Assembly: GCA_002347685.1 (NCBI GenBank)
Contig: DDWS01000028.1
Span: 1 to 64,000 of the forward strand
Reading direction: 5' to 3'
DNA length: 64,000 nucleotides
Source: Syntrophaceae bacterium UBA2280
GTDB lineage: Bacteria; Desulfobacterota; Syntrophia; Syntrophales; Smithellaceae
Shown here: positions 50,830 through 60,584 of the stretch, piece by piece
How positions within the stretch are numbered: position 1 is the stretch's first letter
Layout of the letters: each line of letters begins with the position of its first letter
Notes under the pieces: model-generated
What the model was told of the DNA's origin: nothing
The model's database searches: none
What the model saw: only the letters and a program-made list of their open reading frames with translations
Program-made: the position numbers and the translations under genes

Positions 50830-51684
50830 TTAATGAACATGGTGCAGGTCGTCGTTGATGGTTAAAACCCGGCAGGGCGCATCCCCCCGGATCATCATGA
50901 AATTCACCTGCCTGCCTGTGACGCCGCCCGAGCCGCGGTGTGAAAAAAAAGTATCCTGCCGACACTTCGTGCACCAGCCGGAAAGATCAATATTGTCTTC
51001 AGGGATGCCCGTTTCCAGAAGCTGCGCGCGATTGACCTCGGTGAGATCCAGCATCCAGCGATTGCTTCGCCTTCCGGGCCGCAAAAAAAGATCGCTGCCG
51101 CTTAGGCAGCGAAACGCGGCGGCGGCCGCCTCATCGACCTCGTAGCAGCACGGACCGATGGATGGTCCGACAGCGGCAAGCAAATCCCCGGGCAGCGTCC
51201 CGTATTGACTTTGCATCGTGCGGACGGCTTTTGCGGTTATTGACCGGGACGCGCCTCGCCATCCGGCGTGGACAACGGCGATGATTTTTTTGACCCGGTC
51301 TACCAGAAAAACGGGTACGCAGTCCGCCGTCTTGATGCAGATGGCCAGATTGGTTCGGTTGGTCACTATGGCGTCATAGTTTAAGGGATCGCGCGAATGA
51401 AAGTATTCACCGTGTGGTTTGATCACGAAAACGGCGTCGCCATGCACCTGATTGAGAACCAGGAAATTCTCTATCGGTATGTCAAAAGCCGTGGCCAGTT
51501 TGTCCCAGTTTCTCAGGACACGGAACTCCTCGTCGCCCTCGCGAAAGCTCATGTTGAGGCTTCGGTAATCGTCCTCGGAGGCGCCGCCGAGCCGCGTGCA
51601 GAAAGCGTGTACCAAAAAGTCGCACTGGCTTAAAAGCGGCGAGCGCAGGTATTCGATGGATTGTTTTTTCTCCAGAGGAAACAT
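50830..51684 (-). CDS. pgeF: peptidoglycan editing factor PgeF (polyphenol-oxidase-like)
   Basis: 284 residues. The family signatures HAFCTRLGG (start), LNQVHGD, KTADCVP (catalytic Cys) and AVVHAGWRG (metal-binding His) are all present, with CTKCRQDTFFSHR near the C-terminus. The E. coli homologue removes wrongly placed serine from peptidoglycan precursors; older annotations call it a laccase. It starts 2 bases after the RluD-type gene ends, an association seen in many bacteria. Confidence 0.93.
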   Translation of the reverse strand: MFPLEKKQSIEYLRSPLLSQCDFLVHAFCTRLGGASEDDYRSLNMSFREGDEEFRVLRNWDKLATAFDIPIENFLVLNQVHGDAVFVIKPHGEYFHSRDPLNYDAIVTNRTNLAICIKTADCVPVFLVDRVKKIIAVVHAGWRGASRSITAKAVRTMQSQYGTLPGDLLAAVGPSIGPCCYEVDEAAAAAFRCLSGSDLFLRPGRRSNRWMLDLTEVNRAQLLETGIPEDNIDLSGWCTKCRQDTFFSHRGSGGVTGRQVNFMMIRGDAPCRVLTINDDLHHVH

Positions 51685-51686
51685 AG

Positions 51687-52715
51687 TTAAACCTTTAACC
51701 GATCCTTCCAGTTTTGTAAACCGGAATCGGCCGCATTCCCGGGGGTGCTGGCTTGAAATGCCGTGCGCAATTTTTCCAGATCCTCCGGCAGCGCCGCGGA
51801 AAAGACGATGCGGTTCTCGCTTTGCGGATGAATAAAGGAAAGCTCGGCCGCGTGAAGTGCGTGGCGCTGCAGGGCTTTGATTTCAGCCTTGAGGCCCGCA
51901 TTTTTAATCATCTGTATTTTTGACGCGTTGCCGTAAACCCCATCCCCGATGACCGGATAGCCCCGTTCGGCCAGATGCACACGAATCTGGTGAGTCCTTC
52001 CGGTTTTGATTTCAATATCGAGCAGGGTTGCCGTGCCGTATCGTTCGCGCACCTTCCACAGCGTGAGCGCATCCTTGCCGCGCTTGCTTCTTGTGGACAT
52101 CTTCTTGCGGTCGCCCGGGTGGCGGCCCACCGGCAGCACAATCTCCCCGCTTGCGCCTTTGACGTCGCCCCAGACCAGTGCCAGATATTTCTTATGCACG
52201 TCATGATGCTCAAACTGCAAAGAGAGTTTGCGGTGCGCCTCGTCGGATTTGGCCGCCACGATCAGGCCGGAGGTTTCCTTATCCAGTCGATGCACAATCC
52301 CCGGCCGCAGCACCCCGCCGATCCCGGAAAGATCATGGCAATGATAAAGCAGTGCGTTGACCAGGGTTTGATCTGGATTGCCTGGCGCCGGATGCACCAC
52401 CATTCCCGCCGGTTTGTTAATCACAATAATAGAGGCATCTTCATAAACAATATTTAAAGGGATGTCCTGCGGGACAGCGACCGCCGCCAAAGCCGGTTCA
52501 AGATGAAGCACGATCGTGTCACCGGCTTTAAGATGCTGGCTGACCTTCGGCTCTTTGCCGTTCACTGTCACGTCCCCTTCTTCGATGGCATACTTGATTT
52601 GCGAACGGGAAAAGGACTCGTCCGCCTGCGCCAGAAAGACATCGAGGCGCAGGCCCTCCTGTTCGGGGCTGACGGTAAAAGGCAGGTCTCTCGATGATTC
52701 GTTTTCGATGGTCAA
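51687..52715 (-). CDS. rluD: RluD-family 23S rRNA pseudouridine synthase
   Basis: 342 residues from a TTG at 52715, which follows GGAG by eight bases and lies just after selA ends; the longer frame to 52817 would overlap selA. An N-terminal S4 RNA-binding domain (RLDVFLAQADESFSRSQIKYAI) precedes the catalytic domain, whose Asp is in HRLDKETSGLIV (about 142). YLALVWG, RHPGDRKKMS and GRTHQIRVHLA are further family blocks. It should make pseudouridines in helix 69 of 23S rRNA or a related position. Confidence 0.9.
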   Translation of the reverse strand: MTIENESSRDLPFTVSPEQEGLRLDVFLAQADESFSRSQIKYAIEEGDVTVNGKEPKVSQHLKAGDTIVLHLEPALAAVAVPQDIPLNIVYEDASIIVINKPAGMVVHPAPGNPDQTLVNALLYHCHDLSGIGGVLRPGIVHRLDKETSGLIVAAKSDEAHRKLSLQFEHHDVHKKYLALVWGDVKGASGEIVLPVGRHPGDRKKMSTRSKRGKDALTLWKVRERYGTATLLDIEIKTGRTHQIRVHLAERGYPVIGDGVYGNASKIQMIKNAGLKAEIKALQRHALHAAELSFIHPQSENRIVFSAALPEDLEKLRTAFQASTPGNAADSGLQNWKDRLKV

Positions 52716-52728
52716 ATTTGGGCTCCGG

Positions 52729-54141
52729 CTAAGCGTGTAATTGACGCAGAGCATCCACGATAAATCCGAATTCGTCTTCGGCAACGGTGCGTAAATCGAG
52801 AAGGATTTCATCATCATCTACCCGGACGATGATGGGAACGGGCGCCTGGCGAAGTTTTGCCTCCATGCGGCTGGCTGTCATTTTTTCCGATTTTACCGCG
52901 ACGACAATTGAGGGAATGTCCTGCGTCGGCAGCGAACCGCCGCCGGCGGCGGCTTTGGACTCGCGCATCTCACAGGTCAGGTCGGCTAGGTTGGCGCGCT
53001 TGAGTTTTTGGATCAGTTTGCGCGCCCGCTTTTTGACATCGACCGCCGGTTCGGTGAGCGCTTTGAGCGAACGCAATTTCCGGGGGGCGTCTTCCGGCGT
53101 GAGATAGTGCATCAAGGTGGCTTCCAGCGCGGCAAGTGTGAACTTGTCGATTCTGAGCGCCCGGTTGAGCGGATTTTTTTTAATGCGGGCCACGACGTCT
53201 TTTTTGCCGACGATGATGCCTGCCTGCGGGCCGCCCAGAAGCTTGTCGCCGCTGAAGGTCACCACATCCACGCCGGTGTCGAGTACCTCGCGCACGGTCG
53301 GTTCATGCTGCAGGCCGAATGGCGTAAGATCAATCAGGCATCCGCTGCCCAGGTCATCGAAAACCGGAATGTTGTGATGCTTGCCCAGCGCGACCAGCGG
53401 CACAAGGTCCGCCTCTTCGGTAAAACCGACAATCCGGTAATTGCTGGTGTGCACTTTCAAAATCACGCCGGTGTTCGGGCCGATGGCTTTTTCATAATCG
53501 GAAAGGCGCGTGCGGTTGGTGGTGCCCACTTCCCGCAGAATCGACTGGCTTTTCGTCATGACGTCGGGGATGCGGAATTCGCCGCCGATTTCAATGAGCT
53601 CGCCGCGCGAAACAATGGCTTCCTTATGCTCTGCCAGTGTGTTGAGCACCAGGAGCACCGCCGCTGCGTTGTTGTTGACAATCAGGGCGTCCTGGGCGCC
53701 GCAAAGCGCGCAGATCAGCGCACTGACATGATCGTAACGCAAGCCGCGCTCGCCACGGGCGAGGTCAAATTCCAGATTGGAATATCCGCGTCCCACGTCC
53801 GCGATACGTTCCACCGCTTCGGAACACAGAGGCGCGCGGCCGAGATTCGTGTGCAGGATCACGCCGGTGGCATTGACCAGACGGCGCAATTTGTAACGGT
53901 GCAGCCCGTCAATGGCAGCCTCTGCGCTTTCGGCAGCTGCGGCCGTGTCCATCGTAAACGAGGCTAATTTTTTTTCCGGTGCGGATAAAATATGATCCCG
54001 CAGTTTCTGCACGACGTCTCGGCAGATTTCCACGACAATGTCCCGCGCCGCTTTTTTATAGACGCCTTTTTTTTCGAGAAGCAAAACAATGTCGTCGATT
54101 CTCGGCAGGTTTTTTAACAATTTTTTTCTAATATCATCCAT
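52729..54141 (-). CDS. selA: L-seryl-tRNA(Sec) selenium transferase
   Basis: 470 residues, full length. A fold-type I PLP enzyme that turns Ser-tRNA(Sec) into Sec-tRNA(Sec) with selenophosphate. The N-terminal helical domain (MDDIRKKLLKNLPRID...) binds tRNA. The PLP lysine is in FSGDKLLGGPQAG (about 290), with VHTSNYRIVGF and VFDDLGSG nearby. selB, selC and selD are not in the window, and I found no in-frame UGA gene that would use it here. It is the second gene of the minus-strand operon that starts with the HemN-like gene. Confidence 0.95.
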   Translation of the reverse strand: MDDIRKKLLKNLPRIDDIVLLLEKKGVYKKAARDIVVEICRDVVQKLRDHILSAPEKKLASFTMDTAAAAESAEAAIDGLHRYKLRRLVNATGVILHTNLGRAPLCSEAVERIADVGRGYSNLEFDLARGERGLRYDHVSALICALCGAQDALIVNNNAAAVLLVLNTLAEHKEAIVSRGELIEIGGEFRIPDVMTKSQSILREVGTTNRTRLSDYEKAIGPNTGVILKVHTSNYRIVGFTEEADLVPLVALGKHHNIPVFDDLGSGCLIDLTPFGLQHEPTVREVLDTGVDVVTFSGDKLLGGPQAGIIVGKKDVVARIKKNPLNRALRIDKFTLAALEATLMHYLTPEDAPRKLRSLKALTEPAVDVKKRARKLIQKLKRANLADLTCEMRESKAAAGGGSLPTQDIPSIVVAVKSEKMTASRMEAKLRQAPVPIIVRVDDDEILLDLRTVAEDEFGFIVDALRQLHA

Positions 54142-54164
54142 CCCGGGCTCCGTGATGTCTCAGG

Positions 54165-55424
54165 CTAGTCCATGCCTGCCTGTTTCCTGCAGAAATCGCG
54201 GAAATTATTGACCGCCATGAAAAATTCACGCATCATGATGACCCAGAGGTAACGTCCGCGTTCGGTAAGGTGCAGATGGGGGGAAAAATAGCGAAAAGAC
54301 GCGGCCAGCGTGAAGGCGGCCATTTCCTTCCACAGGGTTTTTAAAAATTTGCCGCCGTATTTCTTTTCCATCTCGTCGACATTCATTTTCGTACTGAAGA
54401 GTTTCATCAAAAAATCGTAGCGCATCTGATCGGGCAGGGTGAATTTACGCGCGGCGGAAAGCGGCAGATTCCCTCGCGACAGATCCGTGATGTATTGCTC
54501 AATATTAAAGGTGTTGGCGTAGCACACGCCGTTTAGGTATCCGATCGCGCCGCTGCCCAGCCCCGCGTATTCGTCAAAATCGACGACATACTCGTCAATC
54601 ATCGATGTTGCGGCCTTCTTTCTCGAAAAACACCAGGCCGACGATGTGTCATAATTGCGCTCCAGGCGTCTCATGATCAGGCCAAACAGGTCCTTTTCCC
54701 GCCGGAAATTTACCTCGCCCAGGGTTTCGCGCATGAGCTGCTGTGTGAGCGTTGAGACCATCAGCGGATAGAAAGTGATCTGTTCCATATTCAGTTTGAG
54801 TAAAACAGACAGATCCGCTTCCAGCATTTGTGTGGTTTGTTCGGGGAAATTGAAAATCATATCCGCGTTGAGCGTGTCAAACGATCCCATCGTTTCGGCA
54901 AGACGTTCGGCGATTTCAGCGCCCGAGCCATATTTTTCGTAGCGCCTGATTTTTCTGAGCAAATCATCGTTGAAGGTCTGCACGCCGACGGACAGGCGGT
55001 TGACGCCCGCCTTTTTGAGCGCGTCAATATTGCGCTTTGTGAGGTGATTGGGATTGGTTTCCACGGAAATCGACCGGATATCGAAGGTCGAACGCGCCAA
55101 TCCCAGCAGATCGGTCAGTTCTTCAATTAAGACCGTGGGCGTGCCGCCGCCAACGTAAATGCCAGAAAAGCGGTAGTCCAGCTCCTGATACAACGCAAGT
55201 TCACGGCGCAGTGCGACGTAATACTGTTTTGCAAGACCCGCGTCCAGCCGGACCCGGTGAAAGGAACAATAGGGACAGAGTTCTTCACAAAAAGGAACAT
55301 GAATATAAAGCAGGCGGGGCTTTTCATCCACACAGGGCGTTAAAGCCGGCATGATGCCGTCTTCAAAGTTCAATGCCGCTGCGAACTGCCGCCGGGCTGT
55401 TTTGGTAACAATTTGAGAAATCAC
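54165..55424 (-). CDS. HemN/HemW-like radical SAM protein
   Basis: 419 residues from a GTG at 55424; an ATG at 55352 is the alternative. The radical SAM motif is CEELCPYCSF (about 50-59) in the HemN form CxxxCxxC followed by Ser-Phe, then GGGTPT (about 93), ETNPNHL and SVGVQTFND. The HemN C-terminal segment follows in weaker form, with LGSGAIGYLNG. HemN itself oxidises coproporphyrinogen III; HemW-like relatives carry heme or have other tasks. The extra 30 N-terminal residues and the lack of heme genes nearby leave its role open. It leads the operon with selA. Confidence 0.8.
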   Translation of the reverse strand: MISQIVTKTARRQFAAALNFEDGIMPALTPCVDEKPRLLYIHVPFCEELCPYCSFHRVRLDAGLAKQYYVALRRELALYQELDYRFSGIYVGGGTPTVLIEELTDLLGLARSTFDIRSISVETNPNHLTKRNIDALKKAGVNRLSVGVQTFNDDLLRKIRRYEKYGSGAEIAERLAETMGSFDTLNADMIFNFPEQTTQMLEADLSVLLKLNMEQITFYPLMVSTLTQQLMRETLGEVNFRREKDLFGLIMRRLERNYDTSSAWCFSRKKAATSMIDEYVVDFDEYAGLGSGAIGYLNGVCYANTFNIEQYITDLSRGNLPLSAARKFTLPDQMRYDFLMKLFSTKMNVDEMEKKYGGKFLKTLWKEMAAFTLAASFRYFSPHLHLTERGRYLWVIMMREFFMAVNNFRDFCRKQAGMD

Positions 55425-55565
55425 GTTTTTCTTTACCTGCTGTTATCCTATTTTCGCTTCTCATAGGTTTAGCAAACTATGAAGTGTTTTTGCAAGATGT
55501 GATTGCTTGAAATAACCTCCGATAGGTGTTATATCGAAAAAAAATAACGAACCGGTAATGGATCC

Positions 55566-56123
55566 ATGACGCCCAGAAGAGTTTTAACCCTTTGGAATAA
55601 TGAAGGAATAGATAGTACAGATACGGCTTTACTGCGCAAAAAGTCCGAAGAGCTCGCTTTGCCCTTCGATCAGGAAACACGAGGCGAGATTCAGTCTCTA
55701 ATTGATTCTTTTATCTGCCGCGATGACGCCTCCGGTCTGGCCGCGCCGCAAATCGGCATCAATAAACGGATGATCATTTTCCGCAACAAGGATATCGATG
55801 GTGAAAGGCCTCTGACCCGTGATGACTGCGATGTGCTGATTAATCCGCGCATCACCCAGGCGCGCGGCGAAAAGGTGACGGCGGCCGAAGGCTGCCTGTC
55901 GTGTCCCGATATTCAAATCGAGGTTGGCCGATTTCCGGAAATCAAGGTCCGGGCGTTAAACGAAAAGGGTGAAAAAATCAGCAAGCGGTATCTGGATTAT
56001 ACCGCGCGTGTCTGTCAGCACGAAATCGACCATCTGGACGGCATACTAATTGTCGATTACGAAGGAAATCTTTATTACCCGAAAGACAAGCAAGCCCTGA
56101 TTGACAAGATTTTCAAGGTATAG
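55566..56123 (+). CDS. def: peptide deformylase
   Basis: 185 residues. The three zinc/iron-site motifs are complete: GLAAPQIG (about 57-64), EGCLSCP (about 116-122, metal Cys) and QHEIDHLDG (about 156-164, two metal His and the catalytic Glu). It removes the formyl group from new proteins. There is a slightly longer insert (about 74-100) than in E. coli. It lies alone 142 bases before gcvT; that gap shows neither a glycine riboswitch nor another gene. Confidence 0.95.
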   Translation: MTPRRVLTLWNNEGIDSTDTALLRKKSEELALPFDQETRGEIQSLIDSFICRDDASGLAAPQIGINKRMIIFRNKDIDGERPLTRDDCDVLINPRITQARGEKVTAAEGCLSCPDIQIEVGRFPEIKVRALNEKGEKISKRYLDYTARVCQHEIDHLDGILIVDYEGNLYYPKDKQALIDKIFKV

Positions 56124-56265
56124 TGCCGGGCGGGAATGATTCGCATTCCGCGAAAGTTAGAGCAGTCGCTCCATCATCATCGATTAAAAAAGGACGGTTT
56201 CATCTTCCATGAGTATTGGAGAAGCGGGGTCCTGTCGGCCAGCAGAAGCCAGGTGAAGGCAGTCT

Positions 56266-57357
56266 ATGAAAAAAACACCTTTATACGAAAAGCACGTCGC
56301 CCTGAATGCCCGGATCATTGATTTCGGCGGCTGGGCCATGCCGGTTTCGTACACCAATGTCATCGATGAACACAAGGCGACCCGCAGCGCGGCTACGCTT
56401 TTCGACATCTGCCATATGGGGGAGATCGAAGTCAAAGGCCCCCGGGCGCTGGATCTTTTGCAGTGGGCACTGACCCGCGACCTTACCGGGCAGAAAATTG
56501 GTCAAGTCAAGCTCGCCGCCCTGCTCAATGATCAAGGCGGCATCATGGATGATCTCACCGTTTACAAAACGGCCGAAGATGCCTATATGCTGGTGACCAA
56601 CGCCACAACCCGCCAGACCGATTATCAACGGCTTTCCTCGGTGCTTGCAGAAAAAAAATTCGACTGCCGCATCGAGGATGTCAGCGACCAAACCGGCAAA
56701 CTGGATTTACAGGGACCCTTTTCCGAGGCGATCTTGCGGAATCTGACGGATACAGATTTGGCGGGAATGCGGTTCTACCATTTTTGTGAAACGCAAGTTG
56801 CCGGGATTCCGGCGATTGTTTCCCGAAGCGGCTATACGGGCGAAGACGGATTTGAAATCTACGCCGCCGCTGAAAAAATCGATGTTATTTGGGATAAGCT
56901 GTTGGAGGAAGGTGAAAGCGGCGGCCTGAAGCCGGCGGGACTCGGCGCCCGCGACACGCTGAGGCTGGAAGCGGGAATGATGCTCAACGGTCAGGATATG
57001 AACGAAGAGACAAGTCCGCTGGAAGTGCCTTACGCCTGGCTGATCGACTGGCATAAGGATTTTGCCGGCAAACCGGCGCTTCAGTCCCGCAAGGAAAAAG
57101 GCATCCGCCGAAAGCTGGCCGGCTTCGAGGTGACCGGACGCGGGATCGCCCGCCACGGCTACAAGGTCATGTGCGGAGCCGATGAAATCGGGGTGGTCAC
57201 CTCCGGCACTTTTTCTCCGACCTTGAACAAGGCCGTCGGTCTGGCTTTTATCGATACCGCTTTCAGCGTGTCGGGCACGGAAGTGGCCGTCGCCGTCCGC
57301 GATGCGATGATCCAGGCAAAAATCGTCGGGCTTCCCTTTTATAAACGAAAAAAATAA
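56266..57357 (+). CDS. gcvT: glycine cleavage system aminomethyltransferase (T protein)
   Basis: 363 residues. Takes the aminomethyl group from the H protein's lipoyl arm and gives methylene-tetrahydrofolate and ammonia. MKKTPLYEKHVALNARIIDFGGWAMPV-type opening, the catalytic Asp in the SRSGYTGEDGFEIY block, and GLGARDTLRLEAGMMLNGQD are all typical of GcvT rather than of folate-dependent relatives such as YgfZ or dimethylglycine dehydrogenase. It opens the operon T-H-PA-PB-lipA-lpd. Confidence 0.96.
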   Translation: MKKTPLYEKHVALNARIIDFGGWAMPVSYTNVIDEHKATRSAATLFDICHMGEIEVKGPRALDLLQWALTRDLTGQKIGQVKLAALLNDQGGIMDDLTVYKTAEDAYMLVTNATTRQTDYQRLSSVLAEKKFDCRIEDVSDQTGKLDLQGPFSEAILRNLTDTDLAGMRFYHFCETQVAGIPAIVSRSGYTGEDGFEIYAAAEKIDVIWDKLLEEGESGGLKPAGLGARDTLRLEAGMMLNGQDMNEETSPLEVPYAWLIDWHKDFAGKPALQSRKEKGIRRKLAGFEVTGRGIARHGYKVMCGADEIGVVTSGTFSPTLNKAVGLAFIDTAFSVSGTEVAVAVRDAMIQAKIVGLPFYKRKK

Positions 57358-57378
57358 ACCATTTGAAGGAGACGCATC

Positions 57379-57777
57379 ATGTCCAAATCAAATCCTGCCG
57401 ATAGAGTCTATTCCAAAGACCATGAATGGGTCAAAGACCATGGCGACGGCACGGTGACGGTCGGCATCACCGACTACGCCCAGGAAATGCTCACGGATAT
57501 CGTTTTTGTGGAATTACCGGCTATTGGCAAAACTGTGGCGAAGGGCGCTCCCATGGCCGTTGTGGAATCCGTAAAATCCGTTTCCGATGTGTACGCGCCG
57601 GTGAGCGGTGAAATTCTCGACGTCAACCTCGCGCTGGAAGAAACACCGGAACTCATCAACCAGGATGCTTTCAGTGACGGCTGGATCGTGAAAATCCGTC
57701 TGGCCGATGCCTCGGAGCTTCAATCCCTGCTGAGCGCGGCCGACTACGAAGCACTGCTTCAAGACGAAAAACACTAA
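57379..57777 (+). CDS. gcvH: glycine cleavage system H protein
   Basis: 132 residues. The lipoylated lysine is in VVESVKSVSDVYAP (about 59-72), within the hammerhead fold. HEWV near the N-terminus and DGWIVKIRL near the C-terminus complete the family pattern. It shuttles the aminomethyl group between P, T and L proteins. AAGGAG at 57366-57371 precedes the ATG. Confidence 0.97.
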   Translation: MSKSNPADRVYSKDHEWVKDHGDGTVTVGITDYAQEMLTDIVFVELPAIGKTVAKGAPMAVVESVKSVSDVYAPVSGEILDVNLALEETPELINQDAFSDGWIVKIRLADASELQSLLSAADYEALLQDEKH

Positions 57778-57799
57778 CGCCGGATAACAGGATCATGCC

Positions 57800-59125
57800 A
57801 TGGACTATTGCCCGCACACCAGCGATGATATTGCTCAAATGCTTTTGACCCTAGGCGTCGGCCGCGTCGAAGAGCTCTTTGCCGACATTCCGGAAAAATT
57901 CCGTTTGAAAAAAATTCCCGACATTCCGCCCGCGCTTTCCGAACAGGAGACCGTCGCGCTGATGAAGATGATCGGCGCCAGAAATCAGCTTCCGCGCCTG
58001 ACGCTGACCGGCGCCGGGGCATACGCCCATTACATTCCGGCCGTCGTCAGCCATCTCGTGGGTCGAGCGGAGTTTTACACCGCTTACACACCCTATCAGG
58101 CGGAAATCAGTCAGGGGATTTTGCAGGCCATCTACGAATACCAGACCATGATCGCCCATCTGACCGGAACACAGATCGCCAATGCTTCGATGTACGACGG
58201 GGCTTCGGCGATGGCGGAAGCAGCGGTATTGTGCGGCAAGATGTCGAACCGGACAAAAATTCTCATCGCCCGTTCGGTGCATCCCGAATACCGGCAGGTT
58301 GTGGCCACTTACGCATGGGCCAACGGTTACGAGATTTTGGAAATTCCCAACGCGCCGACCGGTCAGATTGATATGGATGCACTTGCCGCCCGGATCGATG
58401 AAGACACGTCAGCCGTTTTGATTCAAAGCCCGAACTTTTTCGGCTGCATTGAGGATGTCGCGCCGATTGCGGATGCGGCCCATGCATGCGGCGCGCTTCT
58501 GGTCGCCGGTTTTACCGACGGCACATCTTTGGGGATTTTAAAGCCTGCGGGCGCCTGCGGCGCGGACTTTGTCGTGGGCGAAGGCCAGAGTTTCGGGAAT
58601 CCGCTTCATTACGGCGGTCCATATCTGGGGATTTTCGCAGCGCAGGAAAAATACCTGCGGCGGATACCGGGCAGGCTTGCCGGCGCGACGGTTGATAAAA
58701 ATGGACGGCGCGGTTTTGTTTTGACGTTACAGACCCGCGAGCAGCACATCCGCCGCGAGAAGGCCACATCCAACATCTGCTCCAACGAAGCGCTCTGCGC
58801 GCTGGCCGCAGGGGTTTACCTGGCCGCCCTGGGGAAAAATTTGCGCAAACTTGCTTTGCTCAATGTTTATAAAGCGCAGTATCTGAAAGCCAGGCTTCTG
58901 CAGATGCCCGGCTGGGCGGAATGCTTTTCGTCGCCGGTTTACAATGAATTTACGGTTTTTTGCCCCGATGCGCAGACCGTCAATGAAAAACTGAAAAAAG
59001 AAGGAATTATCGGAGGCTATGAATTGGCGACGGACTATCCGGAGCTGGAAAGCGCGCTCGTTTTCTGCGTCACGGAAATGGTCTCGAAAGACGACATGGA
59101 CCAGATCATCAGGATTCTGAAATAA
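57800..59125 (+). CDS. gcvPA: glycine dehydrogenase (decarboxylating), subunit 1
   Basis: 441 residues. The alpha subunit of the two-part P protein. Typical segments are YCPHTSDDIAQML at the start, GAGAYAHYIPAVV, TPYQAEISQGILQ and GGPYLGIFA. It is a fold-type I PLP relative without the PLP lysine and pairs with subunit 2. The split form is usual in Gram-positive and deltaproteobacterial anaerobes, while E. coli has one fused chain. Confidence 0.96.
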   Translation: MDYCPHTSDDIAQMLLTLGVGRVEELFADIPEKFRLKKIPDIPPALSEQETVALMKMIGARNQLPRLTLTGAGAYAHYIPAVVSHLVGRAEFYTAYTPYQAEISQGILQAIYEYQTMIAHLTGTQIANASMYDGASAMAEAAVLCGKMSNRTKILIARSVHPEYRQVVATYAWANGYEILEIPNAPTGQIDMDALAARIDEDTSAVLIQSPNFFGCIEDVAPIADAAHACGALLVAGFTDGTSLGILKPAGACGADFVVGEGQSFGNPLHYGGPYLGIFAAQEKYLRRIPGRLAGATVDKNGRRGFVLTLQTREQHIRREKATSNICSNEALCALAAGVYLAALGKNLRKLALLNVYKAQYLKARLLQMPGWAECFSSPVYNEFTVFCPDAQTVNEKLKKEGIIGGYELATDYPELESALVFCVTEMVSKDDMDQIIRILK

Positions 59126-59140
59126 CGAAGGGGAATGCGG

Positions 59141-60583
59141 ATGGAACTCATTTTCGAACTCAGTTGTCCCGGGCGAACCGCAGCGGATATTTCACGAAGC
59201 GATGTGCCCGAACTCAACATTGCGTCGTTGATCGATCAAAAATATCTGCGCGGGGATCTGGATTTGCCGGAAATCTCGGAGCTCGACTTGGTGCGTCACT
59301 ACACCAATCTGTCGCGCAGGAACTTCGGCGTGGATCTTGGTTTCTATCCGCTGGGCTCCTGCACCATGAAGTACAATCCGAAAGTCAACGAAAACGTGGC
59401 GGCCTTTCCCGAATTCACCGGCCTGCACCCCTATGCTCCGGATGAATGGGCTCAGGGGAATCTGCAACTGATGTATACCATGCAGAAGTTATTGAGCCAT
59501 GTTTTCGGCATGGCCGATTTCACGCTGCAGCCGGCGGCTGGTGCGCACGGAGAGCTGACCGGCATGATGATGATCAAGAAATATTTTGAGCAAAAGGCAG
59601 AAAAGCGCCGCCTGGTGCTGATTCCGGATGCGGCCCACGGGACGAACCCGGCATCCGGCGCGCTGTGCGGCTTTGAGACGGTGATGTTGCGTTCCAACGC
59701 CGAAGGAGGCGTCGATATTGAACACCTGGAATCGCTGATGACGGAGGATGTCGCCGCGCTGATGCTGACCAATCCCAACACGCTGGGCCTGTTTGAACGC
59801 AACATCGAGCAGGTCGCGGCCATCGTCCACGGCAAGGGCGGCCTGCTCTACGGAGACGGCGCTAACGCCAATGCTTTTCTGGGAAAGACCCGCCCCGGCG
59901 ATCAGGGATTTGACGTCATCCAGCTTAATTTACACAAAACCTTTTCCACCCCGCATGGTGGCGGCGGACCCGGCAGCGGGCCGGTGGGCGTGGGACCCCG
60001 GCTGTTGGATTTTCTGCCTGTGCCCAGGATTGTCAAAAAGGACCAGGGGTATCACTGGTCGGAAAATTATCCGCACAGCATCGGCCGCGTGCGCGCCTTT
60101 TACGGAAATTTCAACGTGGTCGTCAAGGCCTACGCCTATATCCGGTCCCTGGGCGCGGAAGGTTTGACGCGCGCCACCGAACTGGCCGTCCTCAACGCCA
60201 ACTATATCAAGGAAAAGCTAAAACCCCACTTTGATCTGCCCTACGACCGCGTCTGCATGCATGAATGTGTGTTTTCGGGGAAAAGACAAGTGGCCGAAAA
60301 CGGCGTACACACCTCCGATATCGCCAAGCGGCTGATTGATTTCGGATATCATCCGCCGACCATTTATTTTCCGCTCATCGTTCCCGAAGCGATCATGATC
60401 GAACCGACCGAGACGGAAAGCAAAGAAACCCTGGACCGGTTCTGCGATGCCATGATCGCCATTGCCAAAGAATCCAAAGAAAATCCGCAGCGGGTGAAAG
60501 ACGCGCCGCAATCCACACCGGTGGGAAGGCTCGATGATGTTCTGGCGGCCCGCAAACCGGATGTCTGCTGGAAAAAAATATAG
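59141..60583 (+). CDS. gcvPB: glycine dehydrogenase (decarboxylating), subunit 2
   Basis: 480 residues from the ATG at 59141, which is 7 bases after GAAGGGG; an ATG at 59135 is too close to that site. The PLP-binding Lys is in QLNLHKTFSTPHGGGGPG (about 264), with DAAHGTNPAS and GDGANANAFLG before it. Together with subunit 1 it decarboxylates glycine and loads the H protein. The stop is one base before the lipA start. Confidence 0.96.
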   Translation: MELIFELSCPGRTAADISRSDVPELNIASLIDQKYLRGDLDLPEISELDLVRHYTNLSRRNFGVDLGFYPLGSCTMKYNPKVNENVAAFPEFTGLHPYAPDEWAQGNLQLMYTMQKLLSHVFGMADFTLQPAAGAHGELTGMMMIKKYFEQKAEKRRLVLIPDAAHGTNPASGALCGFETVMLRSNAEGGVDIEHLESLMTEDVAALMLTNPNTLGLFERNIEQVAAIVHGKGGLLYGDGANANAFLGKTRPGDQGFDVIQLNLHKTFSTPHGGGGPGSGPVGVGPRLLDFLPVPRIVKKDQGYHWSENYPHSIGRVRAFYGNFNVVVKAYAYIRSLGAEGLTRATELAVLNANYIKEKLKPHFDLPYDRVCMHECVFSGKRQVAENGVHTSDIAKRLIDFGYHPPTIYFPLIVPEAIMIEPTETESKETLDRFCDAMIAIAKESKENPQRVKDAPQSTPVGRLDDVLAARKPDVCWKKI

Positions 60584-60584
60584 C

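Noticed and set aside
53008..53967. 319-codon plus-strand open frame
   Set aside because: It is antisense to selA, which is complete and has its PLP lysine.
56124..56265. Possible glycine riboswitch ahead of gcvT
   Set aside because: The GGAGAAGC-like piece occurs but the conserved pairing and CTCTCAGGCAAAAGGACAG-type core of the aptamer do not.
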